Positions 6,417 through 14,939 are shown, counted from the first letter of the stretch. The stretch is 25,229 nucleotides of DNA from DATFXM01 sp035315885 (GCA_035315885.1 DATFXM010000072.1:1-25229), one strand, 5' to 3'. The notes: generated from the sequence alone by a model not told the origin. Program-made: numbers and translations.

Positions 6417-7526
6417 TCACTGAAGCTCTTGAAGGCTTACGTAGCCTACGATGAAGCCATTTCGGTCGAGCACCGCAGCGCGCTCGTGTTTGCCCGCCGT
6501 TAGAACTTGCCGAGCCTGCGCTATCGTGGCAGTGCTGTTCACAAACATCGAATTGTCTACCGGTCGCATCACCTGGCGGGCCTCCAGCGCCGGCCACCGC
6601 TCCGATGGAATGGCCTTTAGCTCCGATAGCAGCAGGAACCCGTGCAGCCGTCCATCGGACACCACAGGAAAACTCGTGTGGTGATTGTTGTTGAGAATCT
6701 TGTTTATGAACTCTTCGATCTTCATTGACGGCGGAACCTGCACGACATCCTGGCTCATCAGGTCCTCGACAGTCCCGCGGCGAACGCGCCAGGGCCCGCG
6801 ATTGCGGCCCTGAGTCGTGCCAAGCATCAATCCCACCATTAGCCCGACGATCACCATCCACAGTCCGGTGATTCCATAATCGGGAATACTCACGAACGAG
6901 TATATTCCCGCCACCACCAGGGTGATCGCGATCATCAGTCCCGAACGAACCGCAAGCTGAGTAGCCGCGCGGAAGTTCTTGTTCAGCTTCCACAGTGCCG
7001 CCCTCAGCACTCTTCCCCCGTCGAGCGGCAATCCCGGCAGAATGTTGAATCCAGCAAGGAACCAATTCACCAACCCCAGATGTCGAAGCACCTGAGCCAT
7101 CGCGAGATGCGTTGACCCGCCTAAGATCCGCTCGTCGCCGAGAAAAAAGATTGTGCCGATCAAAAAGCTGGCGGCGGGCCCAACGACCGCAATCTTGAAT
7201 TCAGAAGAGGGTTGGGCGGGTTGCCCGTTCAGCGTGGCAAGTCCGCCAAACATATAAAGCGTGATCTTCCCAGTACCCAGACCTTCGGCCCTCGCCATCA
7301 AAGCGTGCGCCAGCTCGTGAGCCAGAACCGATGCAAACAGCAACGTGGTGGTGAGCACGCCGGCGGTCCAGTATTGCCAGCGGCCCAACCCCGGCGCTTC
7401 GCGAGGCAGCAACCCCGACGCTATCGCCCAGGCGTAGATCGGAAAGACCGGCAGCCAGCTGTAGTGAGCGAAGATCGGTATTCCGAGTACGCGACCCAAA
7501 TAGAATGGCTTGGGATTGACAGTCAT
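6417..7526 (-). CDS. Site-2 protease-type membrane metalloprotease with two CBS domains
   Basis: Intramembrane zinc protease of the M50/S2P family. The 369-residue protein (ATG at 7526; a TTG lies one codon earlier) has several membrane segments in its first 240 residues, the zinc-binding HELAH at about 70-74, the third ligand in LDGGR at about 168-172, and a C-terminal pair of CBS domains (about 245-369). This matches the S2P subgroup with cytosolic CBS domains, which in other bacteria respond to adenosine nucleotides; the SpoIVFB protease is the best-known relative. Such proteases cut membrane-bound anti-sigma factors or other single-pass proteins. No sigma or anti-sigma gene is near, so the substrate is unknown. 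It is transcribed divergently from the SixA-like gene. Confidence 0.9.
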   Translation of the reverse strand: MTVNPKPFYLGRVLGIPIFAHYSWLPVFPIYAWAIASGLLPREAPGLGRWQYWTAGVLTTTLLFASVLAHELAHALMARAEGLGTGKITLYMFGGLATLNGQPAQPSSEFKIAVVGPAASFLIGTIFFLGDERILGGSTHLAMAQVLRHLGLVNWFLAGFNILPGLPLDGGRVLRAALWKLNKNFRAATQLAVRSGLMIAITLVVAGIYSFVSIPDYGITGLWMVIVGLMVGLMLGTTQGRNRGPWRVRRGTVEDLMSQDVVQVPPSMKIEEFINKILNNNHHTSFPVVSDGRLHGFLLLSELKAIPSERWPALEARQVMRPVDNSMFVNSTATIAQARQVLTAGKHERAAVLDRNGFIVGYVSLQELQ

Positions 7527-7616
7527 CAATCAGACTCGCTGAATCCGGATTGCTGATCCGGTGCCCGGCGCTTGAGATGAGTTTACTATCGCGCGCCGAG
7601 GTTGCTCAATCGCGAT

Positions 7617-7646
7617 TTGGGGCGGGCCCGCTGCGTGAAATATAAT
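7617..7646 (+). promoter_or_regulatory. Probable promoter of the sixA-like gene
   Basis: Perfect -10 box TATAAT at 7641-7646 with TTGGGG at 7617-7622 (18-nt spacer). The start codon at 7659 is only 12 nt past the -10 box, so the leader would be about six bases, too short for a Shine-Dalgarno site. This suggests a nearly leaderless mRNA. Confidence 0.45.
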
Positions 7647-7658
7647 TGCGGGCACACC

Positions 7659-8162
7659 ATGGACATCTATCTGATACGTCACGGAATCGCGCAGGAGCTC
7701 GGTGAGAAGAACGGGTTCATGGACGAAAAGCGTGCGCTTACCAGCGACGGCCGCAGCAAAATGCGTGAGGCCGCACGCGGCATGGCCCGGCTCGGAATCG
7801 AGTTGGACCTGTTGCTGACCAGTCCCCTAGTTCGGGCAGCTGACACCGCTGAGATCGTCGCCGATGCCCTCGGGTTGAAGAAAGGCGACGTAAGACAAAC
7901 ATCTGCGCTGTCGCCAGGTGCGCCGCCCGAACAATTGTTTTCTGAAATCAAATCTGCTGAGTCGAGCTCAATAGGTCTGGTTGGACACCAGCCGGATCTG
8001 GGCGACTTCATTTCAAGAATGGTGGCCGGTAGCGGTGGCCTGTCGATCGAGCTCCGAAAGGGTGCGGTGTGCCTGGTAAACATAACCGAGACGGTACCGT
8101 CACCGCGCGGCAGCCTCAGATGGCTGCTTCAACCGAAACAGCTACGCGCCGTCGGAAAGTGA
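7659..8162 (+). CDS. SixA-like phosphohistidine phosphatase (histidine phosphatase family)
   Basis: Branch-1 histidine phosphatase. SixA of Escherichia coli removes phosphate from the histidine of phosphotransfer proteins. The 167 residues match the SixA size. The catalytic LIRHG (His8), RALTSDG (25-31), LTSPLVRA (53-60) and second catalytic His110 in VGHQPDL are all present. The frame is open further upstream to 7602, but the ATG at 7659 puts the catalytic strand at the N terminus as in relatives and lies just past a TATAAT box. A small membrane protein gene follows within ten bases. The target is not evident; no histidine kinase or phosphotransferase gene is in the window. Confidence 0.88.
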   Translation: MDIYLIRHGIAQELGEKNGFMDEKRALTSDGRSKMREAARGMARLGIELDLLLTSPLVRAADTAEIVADALGLKKGDVRQTSALSPGAPPEQLFSEIKSAESSSIGLVGHQPDLGDFISRMVAGSGGLSIELRKGAVCLVNITETVPSPRGSLRWLLQPKQLRAVGK

Positions 8163-8171
8163 TGCCGCTTG

Positions 8172-8402
8172 ATGATGTTGATCCTCGCTGTCCTGTGTGG
8201 ATTCGGAATAGGAATTGTAGCGTGGTTCCTGATGTCGCACTGGGTAGCGCTTTGGCTCAACCACGTGGAAGACGACAATCCCGAGATGGTGCAGTCTCGG
8301 ACGTTGCGAGTGTATGAGTTCCTGGCGTGCGGCGTGGTGTTTGTGGGGTGTCTGGCCCTGGCGTTGTGGCTTTCCCGGCTCTTCTGGCTGCAATGGAAAT
8401 AG
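8172..8402 (+). CDS. Small two-helix membrane protein of unknown function
   Basis: About 76 residues with two hydrophobic stretches (roughly 3-27 and 50-73) joined by a charged loop containing HVEDDNPE. I do not recognise a family. The ATG at 8172 or 8175 lies about ten bases after the sixA-like stop codon, so co-transcription and translational coupling are likely. The sharp hydrophobic/charged alternation argues for a real protein rather than a chance frame. A topology with both ends on the same side of the membrane is an inference. Confidence 0.55.
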   Translation: MMLILAVLCGFGIGIVAWFLMSHWVALWLNHVEDDNPEMVQSRTLRVYEFLACGVVFVGCLALALWLSRLFWLQWK

Positions 8403-8410
8403 CTCGAGTT

Positions 8411-8426
8411 CTGAGTGAGCACTCAG
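8411..8426. terminator. Short hairpin between convergent genes
   Basis: A perfect 7-bp stem CTGAGTG/CACTCAG with a two-base loop spans the end of the acyl-CoA synthetase gene, nine bases after the stop of the small membrane protein. It is made of the same ACTCAG heptamer seen elsewhere. There is no T-tract, so it is at best a weak bidirectional terminator. Confidence 0.3.
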
Positions 8427-9973
8427 CTAACTGAACGGAGCAGTTCTCGCTTCAGTAGCTTTCCGGTAGGCCCTTTCGGGATGTCTTCAACAAAAGATAC
8501 TGTCTTAGGGCACTTGAAGTCTGCCAGGCGCTCCTTGCAGTAATCCATCAGCTCTTCCTCCGAAGCCTCGCATCCTTCCCGTAAAATCACAAAGGCCTTC
8601 ACCTCTTCTCCGTAGATCTCGTGCGGCACTCCAATCGTCGCCGCATCCTTCACCTTGGGATGCGAGTACAAAACTTCGTCGATCTCTCGAGGGTAGATGT
8701 TCTCTCCAGCTCGAATGATCATGTCGCTCTTGCGATCCACGATGTAGAAGTATCCTTCTTCATCTTTGTAGCCGAGGTCCCCGGTGTGAAACCATCCCGA
8801 ACGAAAGGCCTGCTCGGTTGCCGCTGCGTTCTTGTAGTAGCCCTTCATAATGTTCGGGCCGCGCAACACGATCTCTCCTATCTTCCCCGGCCCAAGCTCA
8901 TTGTCGGAGTCATCAAAGACCCTCATCTCGTTGCCGATCGGCAGACCTACCGACCCCGGACGCCTGCCGTCACCGGTCGGATTAAAGGTCGAACGGCACG
9001 TCGACTCAGATAAGCCGTAGCCTTCAACAACCACGCACCCAAACTTAGACTCGAATGCCCGTATCACTTCAACCGGGACCGGAGCCGAGCCGCAAAGCGC
9101 AAATCGCAGCGAGCTCGTGTCACAACCGGCGGGTAAGCCATCGGCCCAAGTGTGATTCAGCATCGAAAGCATAGTCGCGACCGATCCGAAGTAAGTCACG
9201 GCATGCTCGGAAATGATTTGCCAGTGCCTCGACGCGGTGAATCGAGGCTCTAGCACGATGCTTCCGCCCGCCCATAAGGCCGCCAATCCGGTTGTCATCA
9301 CTGCATTGACGTGGAACAGGGGCATTATCATCAGCGCTCTGTCGTTCTCATTCAGGCCGAGCCACTCCGAAATCTGCTTCGCATTCGCGAGCATATTGCG
9401 ATGCGTCAACATTACGCCTTTGGGCTTTCCGGTCGTGCCGGAGGTGTAAATGATTACTGCTTCGTCGTCGAGCGAAACTTCCGCGGATCGAGAGACGGCA
9501 GGGATGCTGTTCCCCGCAATCACCTTCCATTCGCCATCCTCGATCAGAACCATTGCTCTAACGGAGGGCGCCGCCGATTGAATGTTTCTGAGCCCCGGCA
9601 GCAATTCCGGTGTGGTGATGACCGCGGACGCTTCGGAGTTTGAGATGACGTATTCAATTTCCTGGTGTTTGAGCAGCGAGTTCACCGGTCCCGCCCAAGC
9701 CCCGAGCTTGAAGCAGGCAAAGTACGACACAAAGTACTCTGCGCTGTTTGCGAGCAGCAAGCTGACACGATCCCCTTTCTTGATTCCTAGAGAAGCGAGC
9801 AGTTCGGCTCGCTTCTCGACTTCTGCGACGAATTCGCTGTACGTGAAACGCAATGTGCCCGACTGCGCAATGAGGAACTCCTTCGCCGGGTTGCAGAGGC
9901 CTCGCGACTTGAGCAAGCCGTCGATGTTGCTGAACGAGTCTTGCGGCATGACCTGCATCTTAGCCGAACGCAT
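8423..9973 (-). CDS. Acyl-CoA synthetase (AMP-forming, ANL superfamily)
   Basis: Activates a carboxylic acid through an acyl-adenylate to its CoA thioester. The 516 residues contain YTSGTTGKPKG (about 176-186), the GYGLSES motif (about 319-325), GWFHTGDLG (about 393-401), the hinge with DRKSD and GENIYPREI (about 413-431), and the C-terminal lysine in PTGKLLKR (Lys505). The overall look is of a long-chain or medium-chain fatty-acyl-CoA ligase (FadD/CaiC-like), but chain length cannot be read from sequence. Possible starts are ATG 9973, 9958 or 9949; none has a clear ribosome-binding site. It stands alone and diverges from dcd. Confidence 0.9.
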   Translation of the reverse strand: MRSAKMQVMPQDSFSNIDGLLKSRGLCNPAKEFLIAQSGTLRFTYSEFVAEVEKRAELLASLGIKKGDRVSLLLANSAEYFVSYFACFKLGAWAGPVNSLLKHQEIEYVISNSEASAVITTPELLPGLRNIQSAAPSVRAMVLIEDGEWKVIAGNSIPAVSRSAEVSLDDEAVIIYTSGTTGKPKGVMLTHRNMLANAKQISEWLGLNENDRALMIMPLFHVNAVMTTGLAALWAGGSIVLEPRFTASRHWQIISEHAVTYFGSVATMLSMLNHTWADGLPAGCDTSSLRFALCGSAPVPVEVIRAFESKFGCVVVEGYGLSESTCRSTFNPTGDGRRPGSVGLPIGNEMRVFDDSDNELGPGKIGEIVLRGPNIMKGYYKNAAATEQAFRSGWFHTGDLGYKDEEGYFYIVDRKSDMIIRAGENIYPREIDEVLYSHPKVKDAATIGVPHEIYGEEVKAFVILREGCEASEEELMDYCKERLADFKCPKTVSFVEDIPKGPTGKLLKRELLRSVS

Positions 9974-9989
9974 CGTAAGCGCAAAAGAA

Positions 9990-10085
9990 GGAGTTCTGAG
10001 TCTGACTATGGGTTCGGAGTCTGCGTTCTTGAGTCAGAACTAAACCCAGTACTCAGAACTCAGAGCTCGAACCTCAGAACTCTTA
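9990..10085. repeat. Inverted pair of heptamer repeats between acyl-CoA synthetase and dcd
   Basis: The right side (10051-10085) is a tandem of units near ACTCAGA; the left side (about 9990-10035) has the reverse complement, units near GTTCTGA and GAGTCTG. Together they form a long imperfect hairpin between two divergent genes, on the pattern of 18907-19140. Confidence 0.6.
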
Positions 10086-10095
10086 TTCGCTCCAT

Positions 10096-10124
10096 TTGAC
10101 TGACACGCTTGTGCGGCTTAAAGT
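10096..10124 (+). promoter_or_regulatory. Probable dcd promoter
   Basis: -35 TTGACT (10096-10101) and -10 TAAAGT (10119-10124) with a 17-nt spacer, which predicts a leader of about 50 nt before the dcd start codon. Box matches are seen directly; activity is inferred. Confidence 0.55.
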
Positions 10125-10179
10125 TTCGGCCCGGTATTTCGCCTGAATTTGAGCAAGAGAAAACTTCTTCGGAGGATTG

Positions 10180-10770
10180 ATGTCAATTAAGTCCGACTCG
10201 TGGATAAAGCGGATGTCTCTCGAGCAAAAGCTTATCGAGCCATTCGAGCCAAGACTTGTGAGAGCGGTCGAGGACCGCAAGGTCATAAGCTGCGGGCTCT
10301 CGAGTTATGGCTACGACTGTCGTTTAGCCCGAGACGAGTTCAAGGTCTTCTCACCGGTCACCGGTACTGAGATCGACCCGAAGAACTTCGATGCCAGCAG
10401 TCTGTTGGATGTTCCGATCCGCAGCGCCGACGATGGATCGGAGTACTGGCTGCTTCCGCCTCATTCCTACGCGCTGGGAGTCACGATTGAACGATTCAAC
10501 ATGCCCCGGCGGGTGACTGCTCTCGCCATCGGAAAGAGCACTTATGCGCGGTGCGGTCTGATTGCAAACACCACGCCGCTTGAAGCGAACTGGTGCGGGC
10601 GGTTGGTAGTTGAGCTATACAACGCGGCGAATCTGCCGGTGAGGCTGTACGCCGAAGAAGGCTTCATTCAGATATTGTTTTTTGAATCAGACGAAGACTG
10701 CGAAACAAGCTATAGCGACCGCGGTGGAAAGTATCAGGACCAGAAAGGGCTCACTCTCGCTAAGGTCTGA
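10180..10770 (+). CDS. dcd: dCTP deaminase
   Basis: Deaminates dCTP to dUTP, feeding thymidylate synthesis. The 196 residues follow the shorter Helicobacter-like form of the family: SYGYDCRL (about 42-49), DPKNF (66-70), GKSTYARCG (118-126) and the catalytic Glu135 in TTPLEANW, followed by VELYN and a C-terminal KYQDQKGLTLAKV lid. A GGAGG site four bases upstream selects ATG 10180 over the TTG one codon earlier. No bifunctional dCTP deaminase/dUTPase is needed here, because a separate dut gene lies convergent 81 bp away. Together with thyA and folA this covers the route from dCTP to dTMP. Confidence 0.93.
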   Translation: MSIKSDSWIKRMSLEQKLIEPFEPRLVRAVEDRKVISCGLSSYGYDCRLARDEFKVFSPVTGTEIDPKNFDASSLLDVPIRSADDGSEYWLLPPHSYALGVTIERFNMPRRVTALAIGKSTYARCGLIANTTPLEANWCGRLVVELYNAANLPVRLYAEEGFIQILFFESDEDCETSYSDRGGKYQDQKGLTLAKV

Positions 10771-10851
10771 TACGTCTCGCGGGTCTGGCGGAAATCGCGG
10801 TCCAATAAATTATCTCAGGCTGGTTGCCGAGTCGCTTTACAATCACGTCGC

Positions 10852-11286
10852 TTACTTCCCGGTGCTCCCGAAACCACCGTCACCGCGTGATGTATCATCG
10901 AGCTGCTCTACCTGAAACGCCATCACCTGTTCAACCCTCTGAATCACGAGTTGTGCAATTCGTTCGCCTCGCTTGATGCGAAACGGCTCGCGCCGGTCGG
11001 TGTTCAACGCGATCACTGTCAACTCGCCGCGATACCCCGAGTCAATCAACCCAGGCGAGTTTACGCAGGCGATGCCGTGTCGAGCCGCCAGCCCGCTCCG
11101 AATCAAGACAAATCCGCAGTAGCCTTCGGGAATTGCAACCGCGACCCCGGTCGGCACCATCGCTCGTTCGCCCGGCCCGAGCACCAGATCAATTCGGCTT
11201 GGAAGATCAAGCCCCGCATCTCCCGGATGCTGATAACTCGGTGTCGTCAGATCCGGATCCAGCATTTTTATTTTCAGTTCGATCAT
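10852..11286 (-). CDS. dut: dUTP diphosphatase
   Basis: Hydrolyses dUTP to dUMP and pyrophosphate, supplying thymidylate synthase and keeping uracil out of DNA. The 144-residue protein has all five trimeric dUTPase motifs: HPGDAGLDL (20-28), RSGLAARHG (63-71), GLIDSGYRGEL with catalytic Asp82, GERIAQLVI (107-115) and the C-terminal RGDGGFGSTG (134-143). The frame extends upstream to 11373, but that part lies inside folA; ATG 11286 overlaps the folA stop as ATGA and gives the family length. It is the last gene of a thyA-folA-dut operon, and its 3' end faces that of dcd. Confidence 0.95.
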   Translation of the reverse strand: MIELKIKMLDPDLTTPSYQHPGDAGLDLPSRIDLVLGPGERAMVPTGVAVAIPEGYCGFVLIRSGLAARHGIACVNSPGLIDSGYRGELTVIALNTDRREPFRIKRGERIAQLVIQRVEQVMAFQVEQLDDTSRGDGGFGSTGK

Positions 11287-11780
11287 TGTTTCAAGCGCTC
11301 CAGCAGGTGAAACGTTATCGGGTACTGATTCTTCTCGTCGGCCGGGTGAGCGCCGAGCTCGCGGTCTGACCATTGATGCGGGTCCAGGTCCGGGAAAAAC
11401 ACATCGGCATCTACTTCGGCATGGACTCGTGTAAGGTACAGCCGGTCAGCCACCGGCAACGCCAGCCGGTAGATTTCGGCCCCGCCCGCGATGAATGCTT
11501 CGCTTTCTTCCGCGAGTCGCGCGGCGGTGAGCGCTTCGTCAAGCGACTGCACGACCAGACACCCTTCGGCTTGGAAGGCGCGGTTACGTGTGACCACAAT
11601 CATTTGCCTGCCGGGTAGCGGTTTTCCGATCGATTCGAAAGTCTTGCGTCCGACTACGAGGTGATGGCCCATGGTCAGAGCCTTGAAACGCTGCAGGTCG
11701 GCCGAAAGCCGCCAGGGGAGCCGGTTCTGCGTCCCGATCCCTCCGCGCTCGTCCAGGGCTACTATTATCGAAACGATCAA
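11283..11780 (-). CDS. folA: Dihydrofolate reductase
   Basis: Reduces dihydrofolate to tetrahydrofolate with NADPH, regenerating the folate that thymidylate synthase oxidises. The 165 residues are typical of chromosomal type I enzymes. Visible are the NRLPW stretch, catalytic Asp28 in LSADLQRF, and the NADPH-binding HHLVVGRKTFESIG and VTRNR segments, then AFIAGGAEIYRLAL. It overlaps thyA upstream and dut downstream by four bases each (ATGA), so it should be translationally coupled to both. Nothing suggests the divergent trimethoprim-resistant plasmid types. Confidence 0.95.
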   Translation of the reverse strand: MIVSIIVALDERGGIGTQNRLPWRLSADLQRFKALTMGHHLVVGRKTFESIGKPLPGRQMIVVTRNRAFQAEGCLVVQSLDEALTAARLAEESEAFIAGGAEIYRLALPVADRLYLTRVHAEVDADVFFPDLDPHQWSDRELGAHPADEKNQYPITFHLLERLKQ

Positions 11781-12571
11781 ACGGCGACCTCGGCTTTTAT
11801 GTGCGGATGAGGATCATAGCCCTCGAGTGTGAAGTCTTCGTACTCGAACTCAAAAATCGAACGCACACCAGGGTTGACCCGAACGCGCGGAAGCGGCCGC
11901 GGCTCTCGCTCAAGTTGAGTCCGCGCTTGCTCGACGTGATTCGAATAAAGATGCACGTCTCCCAACGTGTGCACGAACTCGCCCGGTTCCAAGTCGCAGA
12001 CCTGCGCGATCATCATCGTCAGCAGCGCATAGGATGCAATGTTGAACGGCACTCCGAGAAAGACATCGGCTGAACGCTGGTATAGCTGGCAGGATAGTTT
12101 GCCCTGGGCGACATAGAACTGGAAAAGCAAATGGCATGGCGGGAGAGCCATCTTGTCGATCTCGGCGACGTTCCACGCGCTGACTATTAGCCGTCTTGAG
12201 TCCGGATTGGTTCTGATCTGATCGATCACCTTAGTGATCTGGTCGACCGTCTGCCCCTCGGCGCCGCGCCACGATCGCCATTGCGCGCCGTAAACCGGTC
12301 CGAGATCTCCGCGTTCGTCGGCCCACTCATCCCAAATCCGCACCCCGTGCTCCTTTAGGTAGCCGATGTTGGTGTCCCCGCGAAGAAACCAAAGAAGCTC
12401 ATAGATGATCGATTTGAGATGAAGTTTCTTGGTGGTGAGAAGGGGAAAGCCCTCGCTGAGGTCAAACCTCATTTGATACCCGAAGCACGAGAGGGTTCCC
12501 GTCCCGGTACGATCGTTTTTGGGCGTGCCCCGGTCGAGGATGTGCCGGACGAGTTCCAGGTATTGCTTCAT
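11777..12571 (-). CDS. thyA: Thymidylate synthase
   Basis: Methylates dUMP to dTMP using methylene-tetrahydrofolate, yielding dihydrofolate for FolA. From ATG 12571 the protein has 264 residues, exactly the length of the E. coli enzyme, and the catalytic cysteine in LPPCHLLFQFYV falls at residue 146 as there. Further landmarks are the N-terminal RTGTGTLS, WRSWRG (99-103) and SRRLIVSAWN (125-134). An upstream ATG in frame (12760) would add 63 residues of non-conserved sequence and is rejected. It leads the thyA-folA-dut operon. The start has no clear Shine-Dalgarno site, and I could not assign a promoter in the upstream gap. Confidence 0.95.
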   Translation of the reverse strand: MKQYLELVRHILDRGTPKNDRTGTGTLSCFGYQMRFDLSEGFPLLTTKKLHLKSIIYELLWFLRGDTNIGYLKEHGVRIWDEWADERGDLGPVYGAQWRSWRGAEGQTVDQITKVIDQIRTNPDSRRLIVSAWNVAEIDKMALPPCHLLFQFYVAQGKLSCQLYQRSADVFLGVPFNIASYALLTMMIAQVCDLEPGEFVHTLGDVHLYSNHVEQARTQLEREPRPLPRVRVNPGVRSIFEFEYEDFTLEGYDPHPHIKAEVAV

Positions 12572-13040
12572 CGGGTTCGAAGACGATTCTATTTTCTCAG
12601 CGCGGGGATCACAAGCAAAGTCGAAGAACACGTCGGGGTTTTGCCGCAGGTCGCTCGTCCGGGAGGTGGCGGCGGGTGGCAAAAACAAGGAGGTAAACTT
12701 TCCGTAAACCCTTGCTAAAAAAAGTTCTAGACCTGCCCCGGTAAAATCTGATAAATTCAATTGCTTACGGAGTAATCAGGTTTCGGGCATGAAAGTAGTT
12801 TCGCGGCGAGCAGTTTTGAAGCGCGAACTCTGGCAGGCCGTCAGTTGGCGGGGGAGCGGGCAGGACGGCGGGTGGCGGGAAACGGACAAGGCTGGGAATA
12901 GCCGGAGTCTGCAAAGCTATGTTTGCCAAAGCGACGTTCGGCGGAGCGATGCCGGGGATGGGTTGATGCCTTCCCCTGCGGCTCGTCGAAGGTGGATCGG
13001 CGACCGATGGGCGGGGAAACACTTGGCGGGGATTGGATAG
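12572..13040. other. Divergent intergenic region between thyA and speA
   Basis: No recognised gene. An 83-codon frame on the plus strand (12789-13040) ends with a stop codon directly abutting the speA ATG, but its product (rich in Trp, Arg, Ser and Gly) resembles no family I know. A 150-codon frame on the minus strand (12765-13217) runs into speA antisense and is proline-rich only because the plus strand is G-rich. The plus strand carries many GGCGGG/GGGG runs (12849-12900 and 12940-13035). The speA leader is therefore probably long and may be structured, but I cannot name a motif. Confidence 0.5.
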
Positions 13041-14939
13041 ATGAAAAACGTCACACTGGAAGAGGTCATTCAGACCTATGGTGTGGAGAATTGGGGAGCA
13101 GGATACTTCGAGGTTAACCGCCAGGGCCATCTCGCCGTCAGACCCGCCGAAGGCGACGCGCGATCGGTTGATGTAAAAGAGCTCGTCGACGACCTCGTCG
13201 ATCAACGAAAAGTTCAACTTCCCATTCTGCTTCGCTTTCCTCAGATACTTTCAAATCAGCTCAAGAAACTCCAAAGATCATTTCAGGATGCCGCGCGCGA
13301 GTTCAACTACAACGGGAATCACTTCGGCGTGTTTCCCATGAAGGTGAACCCTCGACGCGAGGTTGTCGAGGAGTTTCTCCGCGAGGGCAGCAAATACAAT
13401 TTTGGAGTCGAGTGCGGCTCCAAGGCCGAGCTCTACGCCGCGTTGTCTCTGGAGCAAACACCCGACTCGTTGCTGATTTGCAACGGCTTCAAGGATGAAG
13501 CCTTCGTGAATCTGGCGCTGATGGGTGTGCAGATAGGCAAGCGAGTCGTGATCGTTGTTGAGAAGCTGAACGAGCTCAAGATGATTCTTCGCCGCTCTCA
13601 AGAAACCGGTGTTAAACCGCTCATAGGCATTCGCGCCAAGCTTTATTCAAAGGGGTCGGGCAAGTGGGCTTCTTCAGGGGGAGAATCGGCGAAATTCGGC
13701 CTGACACCATCCGAGATCATGGAGTGCATCCGTCTTCTGCGCGAGTGCGAGATGTTGGACATCCTGAAGCTGCTCCATTTTCACATCGGATCGCAGATCA
13801 CCGACATCAAGCGGGTGAAGGCGGCCATGAAGGAGGCTGCCAGGGTCTATTCCAAGATCCGGCAGATGCACATCGACGTAGAGTTTCTGGACATCGGCGG
13901 CGGCATGGGAGTGGACTACGACGGTTCCAAAACGACGTTTGAGTCGTCGGTGAACTACACGCCTCAGGAGTTCGCCAACGATGTGATCTACACGATCAAG
14001 TCGGTTTGCGAAGACGAAAACGTTCCGGAGCCGCATCTGGTAACCGAGAGCGGGCGGGTGATGTCGGCTTATCACGCGGTGTTTGTCACGTCGATCAGGG
14101 ATGAGATCGAGACGTTTGCCGACGACCAGCCTGAAGTCACGGTCAAGGACGACGATCCGCAGGTTATTATCGAGTTGAAGGCGCTTTGCGACGACGTCAA
14201 TTCCAAGAATTATCGCGAGTACTATCACGACGCGCTCGATCACAAGGACGAGCTGCACACTCAGTTCAATCTTGGTCTGATCAGTCTCGAAGATCGGGCC
14301 AAGGGCGAAGTGCTGTTCTGGGAGATCTGCGCGCGCGCGTCTCGATTTGCGCAATCGGCAAAGATCCAGGAGGAAGAGTTCGACGATCTTAAGAAGATCC
14401 TGGCGTCGAAGTATCTGTGCAATTTCTCGGTCTTCCGGTCGGCGCCGGATCATTGGGCAATCGACCATCTGTTTCCGATAATGCCGATCCATCGTTTAAA
14501 CGAGACGCCTTCGGACTACGCCACGTTCGTGGACATCACCTGTGATTCGGACGGTCACATAGACAAGTTCGTAGACTTGAAGGACGTCAAGGAAGTACTC
14601 GAGCTGCATCCGTATACGGGCGAGCCTTACTACATTGCGATTCTGCTGGTCGGCGCTTATCAGGAAGTGATGGGCAGCTATCACAATTTGTTTGGCCAGC
14701 CAAACGAGGCTCACGTCGTCATCGATACCGAAGGCCGTTATCACATTAAGAAGATCGTGCAGGGATCACGCATCGGGGACATGCTCGCTTATGCCAGGTA
14801 TGACAAAGAACAGGCCTGGGAAAGTTTTACTCGGCAGACGCGGGAGCGGGTTGCCGGCGGGCAACTGACGATTGAAGATGCCGACGACCTGGTGCAGCAA
14901 TACGAAGCCAATATCAACCGCTACACGTACCTCGAATAA
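13041..14939 (+). CDS. speA: Biosynthetic arginine decarboxylase
   Basis: PLP enzyme that converts arginine to agmatine and CO2, the first step of polyamine synthesis from arginine. The 632 residues match the SpeA family of fold-III decarboxylases. The PLP lysine is Lys101 in FPMKVNPRREVVEEF; GVECGSKAEL, the LHFHIGSQI strand, the glycine-rich LDIGGGMGVDYDGS loop and the later VTESGR segment are all in order. The ATG at 13041 gives an N terminus that begins like other SpeA proteins. The DHS-like gene starts 42 bp downstream with its own AAAGGA site, so the two are probably one operon. No agmatinase or agmatine deiminase is in the window, so the fate of agmatine is not visible here. Confidence 0.93.
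   Translation: MKNVTLEEVIQTYGVENWGAGYFEVNRQGHLAVRPAEGDARSVDVKELVDDLVDQRKVQLPILLRFPQILSNQLKKLQRSFQDAAREFNYNGNHFGVFPMKVNPRREVVEEFLREGSKYNFGVECGSKAELYAALSLEQTPDSLLICNGFKDEAFVNLALMGVQIGKRVVIVVEKLNELKMILRRSQETGVKPLIGIRAKLYSKGSGKWASSGGESAKFGLTPSEIMECIRLLRECEMLDILKLLHFHIGSQITDIKRVKAAMKEAARVYSKIRQMHIDVEFLDIGGGMGVDYDGSKTTFESSVNYTPQEFANDVIYTIKSVCEDENVPEPHLVTESGRVMSAYHAVFVTSIRDEIETFADDQPEVTVKDDDPQVIIELKALCDDVNSKNYREYYHDALDHKDELHTQFNLGLISLEDRAKGEVLFWEICARASRFAQSAKIQEEEFDDLKKILASKYLCNFSVFRSAPDHWAIDHLFPIMPIHRLNETPSDYATFVDITCDSDGHIDKFVDLKDVKEVLELHPYTGEPYYIAILLVGAYQEVMGSYHNLFGQPNEAHVVIDTEGRYHIKKIVQGSRIGDMLAYARYDKEQAWESFTRQTRERVAGGQLTIEDADDLVQQYEANINRYTYLE

Noticed and set aside
6388..7065. 225-residue minus-strand frame
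   Set aside because: It is a shifted-frame shadow of the site-2 protease gene without any domain pattern.
11777..12760. ThyA with a 63-residue N-terminal extension
   Set aside because: The ATG at 12571 gives exactly 264 residues with the catalytic cysteine at 146; the extension has no conserved features.
12765..13217. 150-residue proline-rich minus-strand gene
   Set aside because: It overlaps the start of speA antisense, and its composition follows from the G-rich plus strand.
13674..14492. 272-residue frame on the minus strand inside speA
   Set aside because: It is antisense to a full-length, motif-complete SpeA and looks like low-information Arg/Leu/Val sequence.
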